Positions 1-9,415 are shown, counted from the first letter of the stretch. The stretch is DNA of 53,423 nt from PALSA-1006 sp964571195 (GCA_964571195.1 CAZNAD010000017.1:1-53423); one strand, 5' to 3'. Made by a program: numbers and translations. Notes: generated by a model not told the origin, from the sequence alone.

Positions 1-35
1 CGCTGTTTTTTAAGCCTTTTAGGAAGCCGCCACAG

Positions 36-2621
36 ATGGATCAATTCGCTAAAGAAACACTCCCCGTCAGTCTCGAAGAGGAGATGCGCAAGTCTTACCT
101 CGAATATGCCATGAGTGTGATCGTCGGGCGCGCACTGCCCGATGCCCGCGACGGCCTGAAGCCGGTACATCGGCGCGTGTTGTTCGCCATGCACGAGCTG
201 TCCAACGACTGGAACCGCGCTTACAAGAAATCGGCCCGTATCGTCGGCGATGTGATCGGTAAGTACCATCCGCACGGCGATACGGCGGTGTACGACACCA
301 TCGTGCGTATGGCGCAGGACTTTTCGCTGCGTTATCCACTGGTGGACGGGCAGGGTAACTTCGGTTCGGTGGACGGCGACAACGCGGCGGCGATGCGTTA
401 CACCGAGATCCGCATGGCGCGTATCGCGCACGAACTGCTGGCTGACTTGGACAAAGAGACGGTCGATTTCGGGCCGAACTACGACGGTTCCGAGCAGGAG
501 CCGCTGGTGTTCCCGGCGCGTTTCCCCAATCTGCTGGTGAACGGTTCGTCCGGTATCGCCGTGGGTATGGCGACCAATATTCCGCCGCACAATCTTTCCG
601 AGGTCATCGACGGTTGCATGGCGCTGTTGAAGAATCCCGAAATCGACATCGAAGAGCTGATCGACATCATTCCCGCACCGGACTTTCCGACGGCGGGTTT
701 CATCTACGGCTTGGCCGGGGTGAAGGAAGGCTACCGCACCGGGCGTGGCCGTGTGGTGATGCGCGGTCGCACCCACTTCGAGGATTTGGACAAGGGCGGC
801 AACCGCCAGGCCATCGTCATCGACGAGCTGCCGTATCAGGTGAACAAAGCCAATCTGCTGATCAAGATCGGCGAGCTGGTGCGCGAGAAGAAGATCGAAG
901 GCATCACCGAAATTCGCGATGAGTCGGATAAGTCCGGCATGCGCGCGGTGATCGAGTTGCGCCGTGGCGAGATGCCGGAAGTGGTGCTCAACCATCTGTT
1001 CAAACAGACCCAGTTGCAGGATAGCTTCGGCATGAACATGGTGGCATTGCTGGACGGTCAGCCGCAACTGCTCAATCTGAAACAGTTCCTCGACGCCTTC
1101 CTGCGCCACCGCCGCGAAGTGGTGACGCGCCGTACCATATTCGAACTGCGCAAGGCGCGTGAACGCGGCCATATTCTGGAAGGCCTGGCCGTTGCGCTGT
1201 CCAACGTGGACGAAATCATCGCGCTGATCAAGGCGGCGGCGACACCGGCTATCGCCAAACAGGAGCTGATGGCGAAAGCGTGGCGTTCCTCGCTGGTGGA
1301 AGAGATGTTGAGCCGCGTGAGCGATGCCTCGCGTCCCGAGACGTTGGCACCCGAATTCGGCATGGTGGGCAGCGGGAACCAGCGCGCATACAAACTTTCC
1401 GACGCGCAAGCGCAGGCCATCCTTGAGTTGCGTCTGCAACGCCTGACCGGGTTGGAGCAGGACAAGATCGTCGGCGAATACCGCGAGGTGATGGAAAAGA
1501 TCACCGACCTGCTCGACATTCTGTCCAAGCCGGAGCGGGTGACGCAGATCATCGGCGACGAGCTGGTGGCGATCCGTTCGCAATACGGCGACAAGCGCCG
1601 CAGCGAGATCGTTACACACACGCAGGACATGAGCATGGAAGACTTCATCACGCCGGAAGACGTGGTGGTCACGTTGTCGCACGGTGGTTACATGAAGGCG
1701 CAGAAGCTGGACGAATACCGTGCGCAGAAACGCGGCGGACGCGGCAAACAGGCGGCCTCGACCAAGGAAGACGATTTTGTCGACAACCTGTTCATCGCCA
1801 ACACGCACGATTACATCCTGTGTTTCTCCAGTCGTGGTCGCGTGTACTGGCTCAAGGTGTATGACGTACCGCTGGGTACTCGCGCCAGTCGTGGCAAGCC
1901 CATCGTCAACCTGTTGCCGCTGGAAGAGGGCGAGAAGATCAACGCCATCCTGCCGGTGAAGGCTTTCCCCGAAGACAAGTTCGTGTTCTTCGCCACCAGC
2001 GACGGTACGGTGAAGAAGACTGCATTGTCGCAGTTCGCCAACCCGCGCAAGGCCGGCATCATCGCCATCGCGCTGGACGAGGGCGACTTCCTCATCGGCG
2101 TGGCCATCACCGACGGCAAGCATGATGTGATGTTGTTCTCGGACGAGGGGCGTGCCGTGCGCTTCGACGAGAACGATGTGCGTCCGCTGGGGCGCGACAC
2201 GCGCGGCGTGCGCGGTATGAATCTGGCCAAGGGCGGCAAGGTGATTGCGCTGCTGGTGGCGGAGGACGAGGAACAGACCGTACTGACCGCGACCGAAAAC
2301 GGTTACGGCAAACGCACGCCTATCGTCGAATACACCCGTCACGGGCGCGGCACGCAGGGCATGATCGCGATCCAGACTTCCGAGCGCAACGGCAAGGTGG
2401 TGGCGGCGACGCTGGTCAACAGCGAAGACGAGATCATGCTCATCGGCACCAACGGTGTGCTGATCCGCACCCGCGTCAAAGAGATCCGCGAGATGAGCCG
2501 CGCCACACAAGGCGTGACCCTGATGAATCTGGAGAAGGGCGAAAAGCTGGCCGGACTGAGCCGTATCGCCGACCCGGAAGATGACGAGGCGGAAGAGGGC
2601 TTGGACGAAAGCGCAGAATAA
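36..2621 (+). CDS. gyrA: DNA gyrase subunit A
   Basis: This is the breakage-reunion subunit of gyrase, which with GyrB introduces negative supercoils. The 861-residue length is normal. The N-terminal region keeps Escherichia coli numbering exactly: catalytic tyrosine Y122 lies in AAMRYTEIRM, and the quinolone-resistance region reads HPHGDTAVYD with T83 and D87. The GyrA box QKRGGRGK lies at residues 564-571, ahead of the six-bladed C-terminal DNA-wrapping domain, so this is gyrase rather than topoisomerase IV ParC. The tail is acidic (EDDEAEEGLDESAE). An AGGAAG Shine-Dalgarno sits about nine bases before the ATG. serC follows 25 bp downstream. T83 in place of Ser is natural in several proteobacteria and does not prove resistance. 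Confidence 0.98.
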   Translation: MDQFAKETLPVSLEEEMRKSYLEYAMSVIVGRALPDARDGLKPVHRRVLFAMHELSNDWNRAYKKSARIVGDVIGKYHPHGDTAVYDTIVRMAQDFSLRYPLVDGQGNFGSVDGDNAAAMRYTEIRMARIAHELLADLDKETVDFGPNYDGSEQEPLVFPARFPNLLVNGSSGIAVGMATNIPPHNLSEVIDGCMALLKNPEIDIEELIDIIPAPDFPTAGFIYGLAGVKEGYRTGRGRVVMRGRTHFEDLDKGGNRQAIVIDELPYQVNKANLLIKIGELVREKKIEGITEIRDESDKSGMRAVIELRRGEMPEVVLNHLFKQTQLQDSFGMNMVALLDGQPQLLNLKQFLDAFLRHRREVVTRRTIFELRKARERGHILEGLAVALSNVDEIIALIKAAATPAIAKQELMAKAWRSSLVEEMLSRVSDASRPETLAPEFGMVGSGNQRAYKLSDAQAQAILELRLQRLTGLEQDKIVGEYREVMEKITDLLDILSKPERVTQIIGDELVAIRSQYGDKRRSEIVTHTQDMSMEDFITPEDVVVTLSHGGYMKAQKLDEYRAQKRGGRGKQAASTKEDDFVDNLFIANTHDYILCFSSRGRVYWLKVYDVPLGTRASRGKPIVNLLPLEEGEKINAILPVKAFPEDKFVFFATSDGTVKKTALSQFANPRKAGIIAIALDEGDFLIGVAITDGKHDVMLFSDEGRAVRFDENDVRPLGRDTRGVRGMNLAKGGKVIALLVAEDEEQTVLTATENGYGKRTPIVEYTRHGRGTQGMIAIQTSERNGKVVAATLVNSEDEIMLIGTNGVLIRTRVKEIREMSRATQGVTLMNLEKGEKLAGLSRIADPEDDEAEEGLDESAE

Positions 2622-2646
2622 AACTAATCAACAGGAGGAAATGCCC

Positions 2647-3729
2647 ATGACCATTTACAACTTCAGTGCAGGCCCCGCAGTATTGCCGAAGGAAGTGTTG
2701 TTGCAAGCGCAAGCCGAGCTCATCGACTGGCGCGGCAGTGGCATGTCGGTGATGGAGATGTCGCATCGCGGTAAAGAGTACATGGGCATCCACGCGCAGG
2801 CCGAGGCTGATCTGCGCGAGCTGATGGCTATCCCCGCCAACTACAAGGTGCTGTTCCTGCAAGGCGGCGCGCATCTGCAATTCTCGATGATCCCGTTCAA
2901 TCTGTTGCGCGACAAACTTTCCGCCGACTATGTGAACACCGGCGAGTGGTCGAAAAAGGCCATCGGCGAAGCGAAGAAATACTGCAATGTGAACGTGGTG
3001 GCCGACAATAAAGATAAGAACTGCACCTACGTTCCGGCGTTCGACACATGGAAGCTGGATAAGAAGGCTGCCTATGTGCACTACACGCCGAACGAGACCA
3101 TCGGCGGTGTGGAGTTCAACTGGGTGCCGAATGTGGGCGATGTGCCGCTGGTGGCGGATATGTCTTCCAACATCTTGTCGCGTCCCGTCGATGTGTGGAA
3201 ATACGGCATGATCTATGCGGGTGCGCAGAAGAATATCGGCCCGGCCGGACTGACGCTGGTGATCGTGCGCGAAGACCTGATCGGTCACGCGAATCCGGCG
3301 TTGCCCACCATGCTGGATTACAAGACCCACTCCGAGAATGATTCGATGTACAACACACCGCCGACTTTTGCTATCTACATGGCTGGCTTGGTGTTCCAAT
3401 GGCTGAAGCGGAACGGCGGCATCGGTGCGATGGAGCAGAAGAACATCGCCAAAGCGAATCTGTTGTACGCTGCCATCGATGCGAGCAACGGTTTCTACAA
3501 CTGTCCGGTGAACAAGGCCGACCGTTCGCGCATGAACGTGCCGTTCACGCTGAAGGATGCGAATCTGGACGGCGAGTTCCTCAAGCAGGCGGACGCACGC
3601 GGTCTGCTGCAATTGAAGGGGCACCGTTCCGTCGGCGGTATGCGCGCGTCCATCTACAACGCGATGCCGATCGAGGGCGTGCAAGCACTGGTCGATTTCA
3701 TGAACGAGTTCGCCCGTAGCAAGGGCTGA
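2647..3729 (+). CDS. serC: Phosphoserine aminotransferase
   Basis: SerC is a PLP enzyme that transaminates 3-phosphohydroxypyruvate with glutamate to phosphoserine; it also serves pyridoxine synthesis. The protein has 360 residues, the usual length, and begins MTIYNFSAGPAVLP, the family signature. The PLP lysine is K195 in GAQKNIGPAGLT. The open frame extends further upstream, but AGGAGG at 2633-2638 is only 2 nt from an ATG at 2641 and 8 nt from the ATG at 2647, so 2647 is the better start. The gene lies 25 bp after gyrA and 9 bp before a phosphoglycerate dehydrogenase gene, so two successive serine-pathway steps are adjacent. It appears to open the serine/aromatic supra-operon. Confidence 0.97.
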   Translation: MTIYNFSAGPAVLPKEVLLQAQAELIDWRGSGMSVMEMSHRGKEYMGIHAQAEADLRELMAIPANYKVLFLQGGAHLQFSMIPFNLLRDKLSADYVNTGEWSKKAIGEAKKYCNVNVVADNKDKNCTYVPAFDTWKLDKKAAYVHYTPNETIGGVEFNWVPNVGDVPLVADMSSNILSRPVDVWKYGMIYAGAQKNIGPAGLTLVIVREDLIGHANPALPTMLDYKTHSENDSMYNTPPTFAIYMAGLVFQWLKRNGGIGAMEQKNIAKANLLYAAIDASNGFYNCPVNKADRSRMNVPFTLKDANLDGEFLKQADARGLLQLKGHRSVGGMRASIYNAMPIEGVQALVDFMNEFARSKG

Positions 3730-3738
3730 CTGTACGCG

Positions 3739-4929
3739 ATGGTAAAAACCTTCCGCATCCTCACGCTGAACAAGATATCGCCGACAGGCTTGAAGCGTCT
3801 GCCTGCGCAGCGTTATCAGGTGGGTGATAAGGTCGCACAGCCCGATGCGATCTTGGTGCGTTCACAGAACATGCTGGAGATGGATATTCCCCTCGGCGTG
3901 CTGGCCATCGCACGTGCCGGTGCGGGCACCAACAATGTGCCGGTGAAGAAGATGAGTGCGCGCGGCGTGCCCGTGTTCAACGCGCCGGGTGCGAATGCGA
4001 ACGCGGTGAAGGAACTGGTCGTCACCGGCATGTTGCTGGCCTCGCGCAACATCGTGCCAGCGCTGAAGTTCACCTCCGGTCTGAGCGGCAACGATGAGGC
4101 CATGCACAAGCTGGTGGAGGACGGGAAGAAAGATTTCGCCGGTACCGAATTGCGCGGACGCACATTGGGCGTGATCGGGCTGGGGGCTATCGGGCGTCTG
4201 GTGGCCGAGACCGCGCTCGGTCTCGGCATGAAAGTGATCGGCTACGATCCCGAGATCACGGTGGAGGCGGCGTGGAGCCTGTCGTCGCAGGTGAAGAAGG
4301 CGAACAGCATCGAGGATCTGCTTAAGCATAGCGATTTTGTGACGCTGCATGTGCCGCTGCTGGATGCGACGCGCAACCTCATCGACGACAAGCGTGTGGC
4401 GATCATGAAGTCCGGTGCCGTGTTGCTGAATTTTTCGCGCGATGCCATCGTCAGCGAAGATGCGGTCATCGCCGGATTGGCGAGCAGGCATCTGCGTTGT
4501 TATGTGTGCGATTTCCCGAGTAACAAGACCATCGTCAACGACAAGATCATCGCGCTGCCGCATCTGGGCGCTTCTACCGAAGAGGCGGAAGAGAACTGTG
4601 CGGTGATGGTGGCGGAGCAACTGCGCGAATATCTGGAGCACGGCAACATCACCAATACGGTCAATTTCCCCAATGTCAGCATGCCGCGCGAATCAGCGTT
4701 CCGTCTGGCCATCGCCAACGCCAATGTGCCGAACATGCTGGGACAGATCTCGACGGCATTGGCGGGGGCGGGGATCAATATCCACAACATGATGAACAAA
4801 TCGCGCGGGGAGATGGCTTATACCTTGGTGGACACCGACACGGTGTTGCCGGACACCCTGATCGCGCAGATCGCCGCCATCCCCGGCGTGCTGATGGTGC
4901 GTGCGTTGCCGCTGGAGGCGGATGAATGA
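3739..4929 (+). CDS. serA: D-3-phosphoglycerate dehydrogenase, ACT-domain type
   Basis: This enzyme would catalyse the first step of serine synthesis, NAD-dependent oxidation of 3-phosphoglycerate. It has 396 residues, with a split substrate-binding domain, the Rossmann fingerprint GVIGLGAIGRLVAE at about 140-150, and a C-terminal ACT domain from about 320 (LGQISTALAGAGINIHNM). The catalytic Arg (NFSRDA) and His (LPHLGAST) are visible. The usual third residue, a Glu in the DVFPTEP-type loop of E. coli SerA, is not found; the loop reads CDFPSNK. I recall the same DFP form in clostridial-type enzymes, so this looks like a sub-family rather than a broken gene. It sits 9 bp after serC and overlaps pheA by ATGA. 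Confidence 0.9.
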   Translation: MVKTFRILTLNKISPTGLKRLPAQRYQVGDKVAQPDAILVRSQNMLEMDIPLGVLAIARAGAGTNNVPVKKMSARGVPVFNAPGANANAVKELVVTGMLLASRNIVPALKFTSGLSGNDEAMHKLVEDGKKDFAGTELRGRTLGVIGLGAIGRLVAETALGLGMKVIGYDPEITVEAAWSLSSQVKKANSIEDLLKHSDFVTLHVPLLDATRNLIDDKRVAIMKSGAVLLNFSRDAIVSEDAVIAGLASRHLRCYVCDFPSNKTIVNDKIIALPHLGASTEEAEENCAVMVAEQLREYLEHGNITNTVNFPNVSMPRESAFRLAIANANVPNMLGQISTALAGAGINIHNMMNKSRGEMAYTLVDTDTVLPDTLIAQIAAIPGVLMVRALPLEADE

Positions 4930-5990
4930 GTGACGATTTGAAAAAATTTCGCGAGCAGATCGACCGTATCGACGACGAGTTGCTCAAGCTGTTCAATCAG
5001 CGCGCCGGATTGGCGCAGCAGATCGGCCATGCCAAAGGCAACGGCGCGGTGCTGCGCCCCGAGCGCGAGGCACAGGTGTTGCAGCGTCTGATCGATGCGA
5101 ATAAAGGGCCGCTGCCAGGTCAGGGAGTGGCAGCACTGTTCACCGAGGTCATGTCGCAGTGCCGCGCTTTGGAAGCGCCGTTGCGCGTGGCATATCTGGG
5201 GCCGCACGGTACGTTCAGCGAGGCGGCGGTATTCCAGCGTTTCGGTCAGGCGACGACAGGCGTGCCGGCTGATTCCATCGACGGCGTGTTTGCCGCCGTG
5301 GAAAGCGGTGCGGCGAATTACGGTCTGGTGCCGGTGGAGAATTCCACCGAGGGCGCGATTGGGCGCACGCTCGATCTGCTGTTGAACAGCAATCTCAATA
5401 TTTGCGGCGAGGTGTTGCTGCAAGTGCATCAATGCCTGATGTCGAACGAGAACGATCTGACGGTCATCCGCAAGGTCTATTCGCATCCGCAGTCGTTTGG
5501 TCAATGCCAGAGCTGGTTGCATGCGCATTTGCCGCATGTGGAGCGCATCACAGCATCCAGCAATGCCGACGCGGCGCGGCTGGCGGCGGAAGAGTCGTTC
5601 GCGGCGGCTATCGGCGGGGCACAGGCGGCGCAGCATTTCAAATTGAAAGTGCTGGCGCAGAATATCGAGGACGATGCGCGCAACACCACGCGCTTCCTCG
5701 TCATCGGCAAGCAGGATGTGGCACCTTCCGGTCGCGACAAGACTTCGCTGGTGATGTCCGCACAGAACCGTCCGGGAGCGGTGCATGACCTGCTCGTGCC
5801 CTTGGCGCAGAACGGTGTCTCCATGACCAAGCTGGAGTCGCGTCCTAGCCGTGCCGGTCTGTGGGAATACGTGTTCTATGTGGATATCGAAGGCCATCAG
5901 GCCGATACCAAGGTCGCCGCTGCATTGGCGCAACTCAAGCAGATCGCGGCCTTCGTCAAGGTGCTGGGTTCCTACCCGGTCGCTGTTTGA
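4926..5990 (+). CDS. pheA: Bifunctional chorismate mutase / prephenate dehydratase (P-protein)
   Basis: The protein converts chorismate to prephenate and then to phenylpyruvate, the committed route to phenylalanine. Its 354 residues show three domains in order. An AroQ-type chorismate mutase helix occupies about 1-90 (FREQIDRIDDELLKLFNQR). Prephenate dehydratase spans about 92-275, with YLGPHGTFSEAA, PVENSTEGAIGRTLD and the catalytic TRF motif in NTTRFLVIG. A C-terminal ACT domain contains LESRPSR, the phenylalanine feedback site. The start overlaps the preceding dehydrogenase stop as ATGA, indicating translational coupling. A 117-bp gap separates it from hisC. Feedback inhibition by phenylalanine is expected from the ACT domain. 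Confidence 0.97.
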   Translation: MSDDLKKFREQIDRIDDELLKLFNQRAGLAQQIGHAKGNGAVLRPEREAQVLQRLIDANKGPLPGQGVAALFTEVMSQCRALEAPLRVAYLGPHGTFSEAAVFQRFGQATTGVPADSIDGVFAAVESGAANYGLVPVENSTEGAIGRTLDLLLNSNLNICGEVLLQVHQCLMSNENDLTVIRKVYSHPQSFGQCQSWLHAHLPHVERITASSNADAARLAAEESFAAAIGGAQAAQHFKLKVLAQNIEDDARNTTRFLVIGKQDVAPSGRDKTSLVMSAQNRPGAVHDLLVPLAQNGVSMTKLESRPSRAGLWEYVFYVDIEGHQADTKVAAALAQLKQIAAFVKVLGSYPVAV

Positions 5991-6107
5991 ATAATGATTA
6001 TTAAATAATCTCCGGGACACGAAAAAGCATAACGACACCAGTAGAATCCGTTGCGTTTTTTTGCCTGTCTCTCTGTATCTTTAAGCCTCTGTGGTGGATT
6101 TTGATTT

Positions 6108-7229
6108 ATGAATTACTGTGATTTGGCACCATCCTATATCCGTTCCATCGCGCCTTATCAGCCGGGCAAGCCCATTTCCGAGCTGGAGCGCGAGCTGGGC
6201 ATCACCGGCATCGTCAAGCTGGCTTCCAACGAGAATCCGCTGGGCGCGAGTGCCGCTTCGGTTGCGGCGATGCAGGAGGCGATCAAGACCATCGCGCTGT
6301 ACCCGGACGGTAACTGTTTCGAACTGAAGGACGCGCTGGTGAAACGTTACGGTGTGACCCATGCCAGCGTCACTCTGGGTAACGGCAGCAACGATTTGCT
6401 GGAGTTGTCTGCGCGTGCCTTTCTCGCGCCCGGCGACAAGGTGGTGTACTCGGCGCACGCATTCGCGGTGTATGCGTTGGCCACACAGGCGGTCGGGGCG
6501 ACCGGGATCAGCGTGCCTGCGGCTCAGGGGTACGGGCATGACCTGCCCGCGATGCTTGCGGCCGCCAAGGACAACAAGGCCAAGATGGTGTTCATCGCCA
6601 ACCCCAACAATCCCACCGGCACCTTCCTGAGTGCGGAGGCCTTGCGCAAGTTCATGCGCGGTCTGCCGGCGGAGATACTGGTGGTGCTGGATGAGGCCTA
6701 CAACGAATATCTGCCTGAAGACAAACGATACGACAGCGTGAGCTGGCTCAAGGAGTTCCCCAATCTCATCATTTCGCGCACCTTCTCCAAGGCCTACGGT
6801 CTGGCCGGTCTGCGTGTGGGGTACGCGCTGGCACACGAGCAGGTGACGGACATGCTGAACCGTGTGCGCCAGCCGTTCAATGTGAACAGTGTGGCGCAGG
6901 CGGCGGCGGTGGCGGCCTTCCGCGACGTGTCTTTCGTGAAGAAGACCTTCGAGCTGAACCAGCGCGGCATGGTGCAGATCACCGAGGGGCTGACCAAGCT
7001 GGGGCTGGAATACATCCCCTCGTTCGGCAATTTTGTGGCGTTCCGCATCGGCGGGGCGACGGCGATGTACCGACGCTTGCTTGAACTGGGCGTGATCGTG
7101 CGCCCGATTGCGAACTATGACATGCCGGACTGGTTGCGCGTGAGTATCGGTCTGGAAAGTGAGAATGCCAAATTTTTAGCTGCGCTGGAGAAGGCAATGA
7201 GCCAGCAAGTACATGGAGAAAAGAAATGA
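6108..7229 (+). CDS. hisC: Histidinol-phosphate / aromatic aminotransferase
   Basis: This is a class I/II PLP aminotransferase of 373 residues. The PLP lysine is K228 in SRTFSKAYGLAGLRVGY; NPNNPTGT (about 165-172) and LDEAYNEY (about 194-201) are the other PLP-contacting motifs. By family it transfers an amino group in histidine synthesis. Here it lies between pheA and a DAHP synthase, with tyrA next, rather than in a his operon. A main role in phenylpyruvate or 4-hydroxyphenylpyruvate transamination is therefore likely, but this is inferred from position; HisC2-type enzymes can serve both pathways. Its stop overlaps the next start as ATGA. The 117 bp upstream is AT-rich and may hold a secondary promoter, though I see no convincing pair of hexamers. 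Confidence 0.92.
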   Translation: MNYCDLAPSYIRSIAPYQPGKPISELERELGITGIVKLASNENPLGASAASVAAMQEAIKTIALYPDGNCFELKDALVKRYGVTHASVTLGNGSNDLLELSARAFLAPGDKVVYSAHAFAVYALATQAVGATGISVPAAQGYGHDLPAMLAAAKDNKAKMVFIANPNNPTGTFLSAEALRKFMRGLPAEILVVLDEAYNEYLPEDKRYDSVSWLKEFPNLIISRTFSKAYGLAGLRVGYALAHEQVTDMLNRVRQPFNVNSVAQAAAVAAFRDVSFVKKTFELNQRGMVQITEGLTKLGLEYIPSFGNFVAFRIGGATAMYRRLLELGVIVRPIANYDMPDWLRVSIGLESENAKFLAALEKAMSQQVHGEKK

Positions 7230-8242
7230 TTATCGTAATGGGCAGGGAAGTGACCGACGAACAGATCGGTACCGTGGTGAAAAAACTGGAAGTGGCCGGA
7301 CTCAAGGCCAATATCTCGCGCGGTATCGAGCGCACCGTGATCGGAGCCATCGGCGACGAACGCAAGCTGGACGCGGATATGTTCACCTCGTTGCCGGGCG
7401 TGGAATCGGCGATGCACATCGCCAAACAATACAAGATCGTGTCGCGCGAATCGCACAAGCAGGACACGGTGATCGACATCGGCGGTATCAAGCTGGGCGG
7501 CAAGCAGATCCAGGTGATCGCCGGGCCGTGTTCGGTGGAGACACAATCGCAGATGGATTTGTCGGCGCAGTTCACCCACGAGGCGGGTTGTCGTCTGATG
7601 CGTGGCGGCGCGTTCAAGCCGCGCACCAGTCCCTATGCCTTCCAGGGCAAAGGCGTGGAAGGGTTGAACATGTTCCGCAAGGCGGCCAGCCGTTACAAAC
7701 TGCCTATCGTCACCGAATTGATGGATGTGCGCCAGATCGACGCTTTCCTCGAATACGACGTGGATGCCATCCAGATCGGTACACGCAATATGCAGAACTT
7801 CGACCTGCTCAAGGAAGTCGGTCGCCTCAACAAACCCGTCATCCTCAAGCGCGGCATGTCGGCGACTATCAGTGAATGGCTGATGGCGGCGGAATACATC
7901 GCGGCAGGCGGCAACCACAACATCATTTTCTGCGAACGCGGCATCCGTACCTTCGAGACCTACTACCGCAACGTGCTGGACGTGACCGCAATTCCGGTGC
8001 TGAAGAAAGAGACCCATCTGCCAGTGATCGTCGATCCGTCGCATGCGGGCGGCAAAGCGTGGATGGTGCCGGCGTTGTCGCAGGCGGCCATCGCGGCGGG
8101 CGCAGACGGCCTACTGGTCGAGATGCACCCCAGCCCGTGCGATGCATGGTGCGACGCCGATCAGGCATTAACGCCCGATGAGCTGAAGAAACTGATGGGC
8201 ACACTCGGCGCGATCGCCGGGGCGATTGGCAGGACGATTTAA
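7226..8242 (+). CDS. aroF: 3-deoxy-7-phosphoheptulonate (DAHP) synthase, type I-beta with regulatory N-domain
   Basis: DAHP synthase condenses phosphoenolpyruvate with erythrose 4-phosphate, the entry step of the shikimate pathway. The 338-residue protein has a ferredoxin-like N-terminal domain of about 70 residues (MIIVMGREVTDEQIG), followed by the TIM barrel. Conserved barrel motifs include AGPCSVE, GGAFKPRTSPYAFQG, LKRGMSAT, ICERG-like FCERGIRTFE and VDPSHAGGK. This is the layout of the Thermotoga-type I-beta enzyme, in which the extra N-domain mediates inhibition by tyrosine or phenylalanine, rather than the E. coli AroF/G/H I-alpha type. The symbol is therefore by function only. It starts inside the hisC stop (ATGA) and is followed 4 bp later by tyrA. 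Confidence 0.95.
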   Translation: MIIVMGREVTDEQIGTVVKKLEVAGLKANISRGIERTVIGAIGDERKLDADMFTSLPGVESAMHIAKQYKIVSRESHKQDTVIDIGGIKLGGKQIQVIAGPCSVETQSQMDLSAQFTHEAGCRLMRGGAFKPRTSPYAFQGKGVEGLNMFRKAASRYKLPIVTELMDVRQIDAFLEYDVDAIQIGTRNMQNFDLLKEVGRLNKPVILKRGMSATISEWLMAAEYIAAGGNHNIIFCERGIRTFETYYRNVLDVTAIPVLKKETHLPVIVDPSHAGGKAWMVPALSQAAIAAGADGLLVEMHPSPCDAWCDADQALTPDELKKLMGTLGAIAGAIGRTI

Positions 8243-8246
8243 AACC

Positions 8247-9116
8247 ATGCAGCCGGCCTTGGGTAAAGTCGTCATCTTCGGCGTCGGATTGATCGGCGGC
8301 TCGTTCGCGCTGGCTTTGCGCAAGGCCGGTGCGGTGGGCGAAGTGGTCGGTTTCGGGCGCAGCGTGGCGACTTTGAACGAAGCCAGGAAGCTCGGTATCC
8401 TCGACCGTATCGGTGAGGACGTGGCTCTGGAGGTGGGCGATGCCGATCTGGTGCTGCTGGCTACGCCGGTGGCACAGATGGCGGAGCTGTTCAGCCGTAT
8501 CGCGCCGCATCTGGGGGAGTATACGCTGGTCACCGACGGCGGTAGCACCAAGGGCGATGTGGTGGCTGCGGCGTACGCGAAGCTGGGCAATAAAGTCGCG
8601 CAGTTCGTACCGGCGCATCCCATCGCAGGTGCGGAAAAGAGTGGTGCTGCCGCTGCACAGGCCGATTTGTATCAGGGTAAGAGAGTGGTGCTCACGCCAT
8701 TGCCGGAAAATTCGGCAGGGGCGGTGGCGCGTGTGCGAAAGACTTGGGAGTTGTGTGGTGCCAAGGTGAGCGAACTGACGGCACAGCAACACGACGAGGT
8801 GTTCGCGGCGGTGAGTCATCTGCCGCATCTGTTGTCTTTTGCGCTGGTGCACGATCTGGCACAGCGCGACAACCGCGAACAATTGCTGTCTTTTGCCGCC
8901 AGCGGTTTTCGCGACTTCACCCGTATCGCGGCCAGCTCGCCTGAGATGTGGCGCGACATCTGCATGGCCAACCGCGACGCGCTGATGATAGAGCTGCGAC
9001 AATATGCCGCCGAGTTGTATGTGCTGCATCAGGCACTGGAACACAATGACGCGGCCAAGCTGGAAGAGATGTTCAGCTTGGCACGCGAAGTACGCAGCGC
9101 CTGGACGCAACAATAG
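8247..9116 (+). CDS. tyrA: Prephenate (arogenate) dehydrogenase
   Basis: TyrA oxidatively decarboxylates prephenate to 4-hydroxyphenylpyruvate for tyrosine synthesis. The 289-residue protein opens with a dinucleotide fold (VVIFGVGLIGGSFALAL). It carries the conserved catalytic stretch PAHPIAGAEKSG and the helical dimerisation motif VSHLPHLLSFALV. An upstream in-frame TTG at 8226 lies inside the preceding gene. The ATG at 8247 is chosen because it lies just after that gene's stop and yields the usual N-terminus. No chorismate mutase or ACT domain is attached, so it is the monofunctional form. The cofactor (NAD or NADP) cannot be read with certainty. It completes phenylalanine and tyrosine synthesis within one operon. 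Confidence 0.95.
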   Translation: MQPALGKVVIFGVGLIGGSFALALRKAGAVGEVVGFGRSVATLNEARKLGILDRIGEDVALEVGDADLVLLATPVAQMAELFSRIAPHLGEYTLVTDGGSTKGDVVAAAYAKLGNKVAQFVPAHPIAGAEKSGAAAAQADLYQGKRVVLTPLPENSAGAVARVRKTWELCGAKVSELTAQQHDEVFAAVSHLPHLLSFALVHDLAQRDNREQLLSFAASGFRDFTRIAASSPEMWRDICMANRDALMIELRQYAAELYVLHQALEHNDAAKLEEMFSLAREVRSAWTQQ

Positions 9117-9181
9117 AAGTCGGAGTGGTTCAGATGAAAAACGGTAGAATTTGCGTGTCTCAACTTTGAGGGAATTACATC

Positions 9182-9415
9182 ATGCAGGCCGTCAGAGCGA
9201 CCATTGATCCTCAGGGAAGTATCCACTTTGCCGATCCCGTACAGTTGAATGCTCCGCGTCAGGTGCTGGTGATTTTGCTGGAAGAAGGGGCGACGGAGGC
9301 TGATCTACAAGCGCAGTCCGCGTTGGCTACCGATCTGTTGAATCGGGATACTTCCCATAAAGAGCCGCGCATGTACAGTAGGAACGAAGATTGCCATTAC
9401 GATTCCATGTTTTGA
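9182..9415 (+). CDS. Small hypothetical protein, antitoxin-like beta N-terminus
   Basis: I do not recognise a named family. The 77-residue product begins MQAVRATIDPQGSIHFADPV, a pattern seen in small swapped-beta proteins of the AF2212/DUF104 antitoxin-like type, where a short strand, a glycine turn and a second strand precede LVILLEE. The C-terminus is polar and ends CHYDSMF. A clear GAGGGA ribosome-binding site lies ahead of the ATG, and a TAGAAT -10-like hexamer is at 9145-9150. No toxin-like partner is adjacent: tyrA is 65 bp upstream and aroA about 63 bp downstream. It interrupts the aromatic operon, so it is either a passenger or a solitary regulator. Coding status is likely; function is unknown. 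Confidence 0.6.
   Translation: MQAVRATIDPQGSIHFADPVQLNAPRQVLVILLEEGATEADLQAQSALATDLLNRDTSHKEPRMYSRNEDCHYDSMF

Noticed and set aside
247..300. GyrA T83 as a quinolone-resistance mutation
   Set aside because: Threonine is the natural residue at this position in several proteobacteria, so resistance cannot be claimed.
2476..3684. 402-residue open frame on the minus strand across serC
   Set aside because: It is the antisense shadow of serC; it shows no family motif and has the skewed composition of a shadow frame.
9182..9415. Toxin-antitoxin pair
   Set aside because: The product looks antitoxin-like at its N-terminus, but no toxin-sized partner gene lies on either side.
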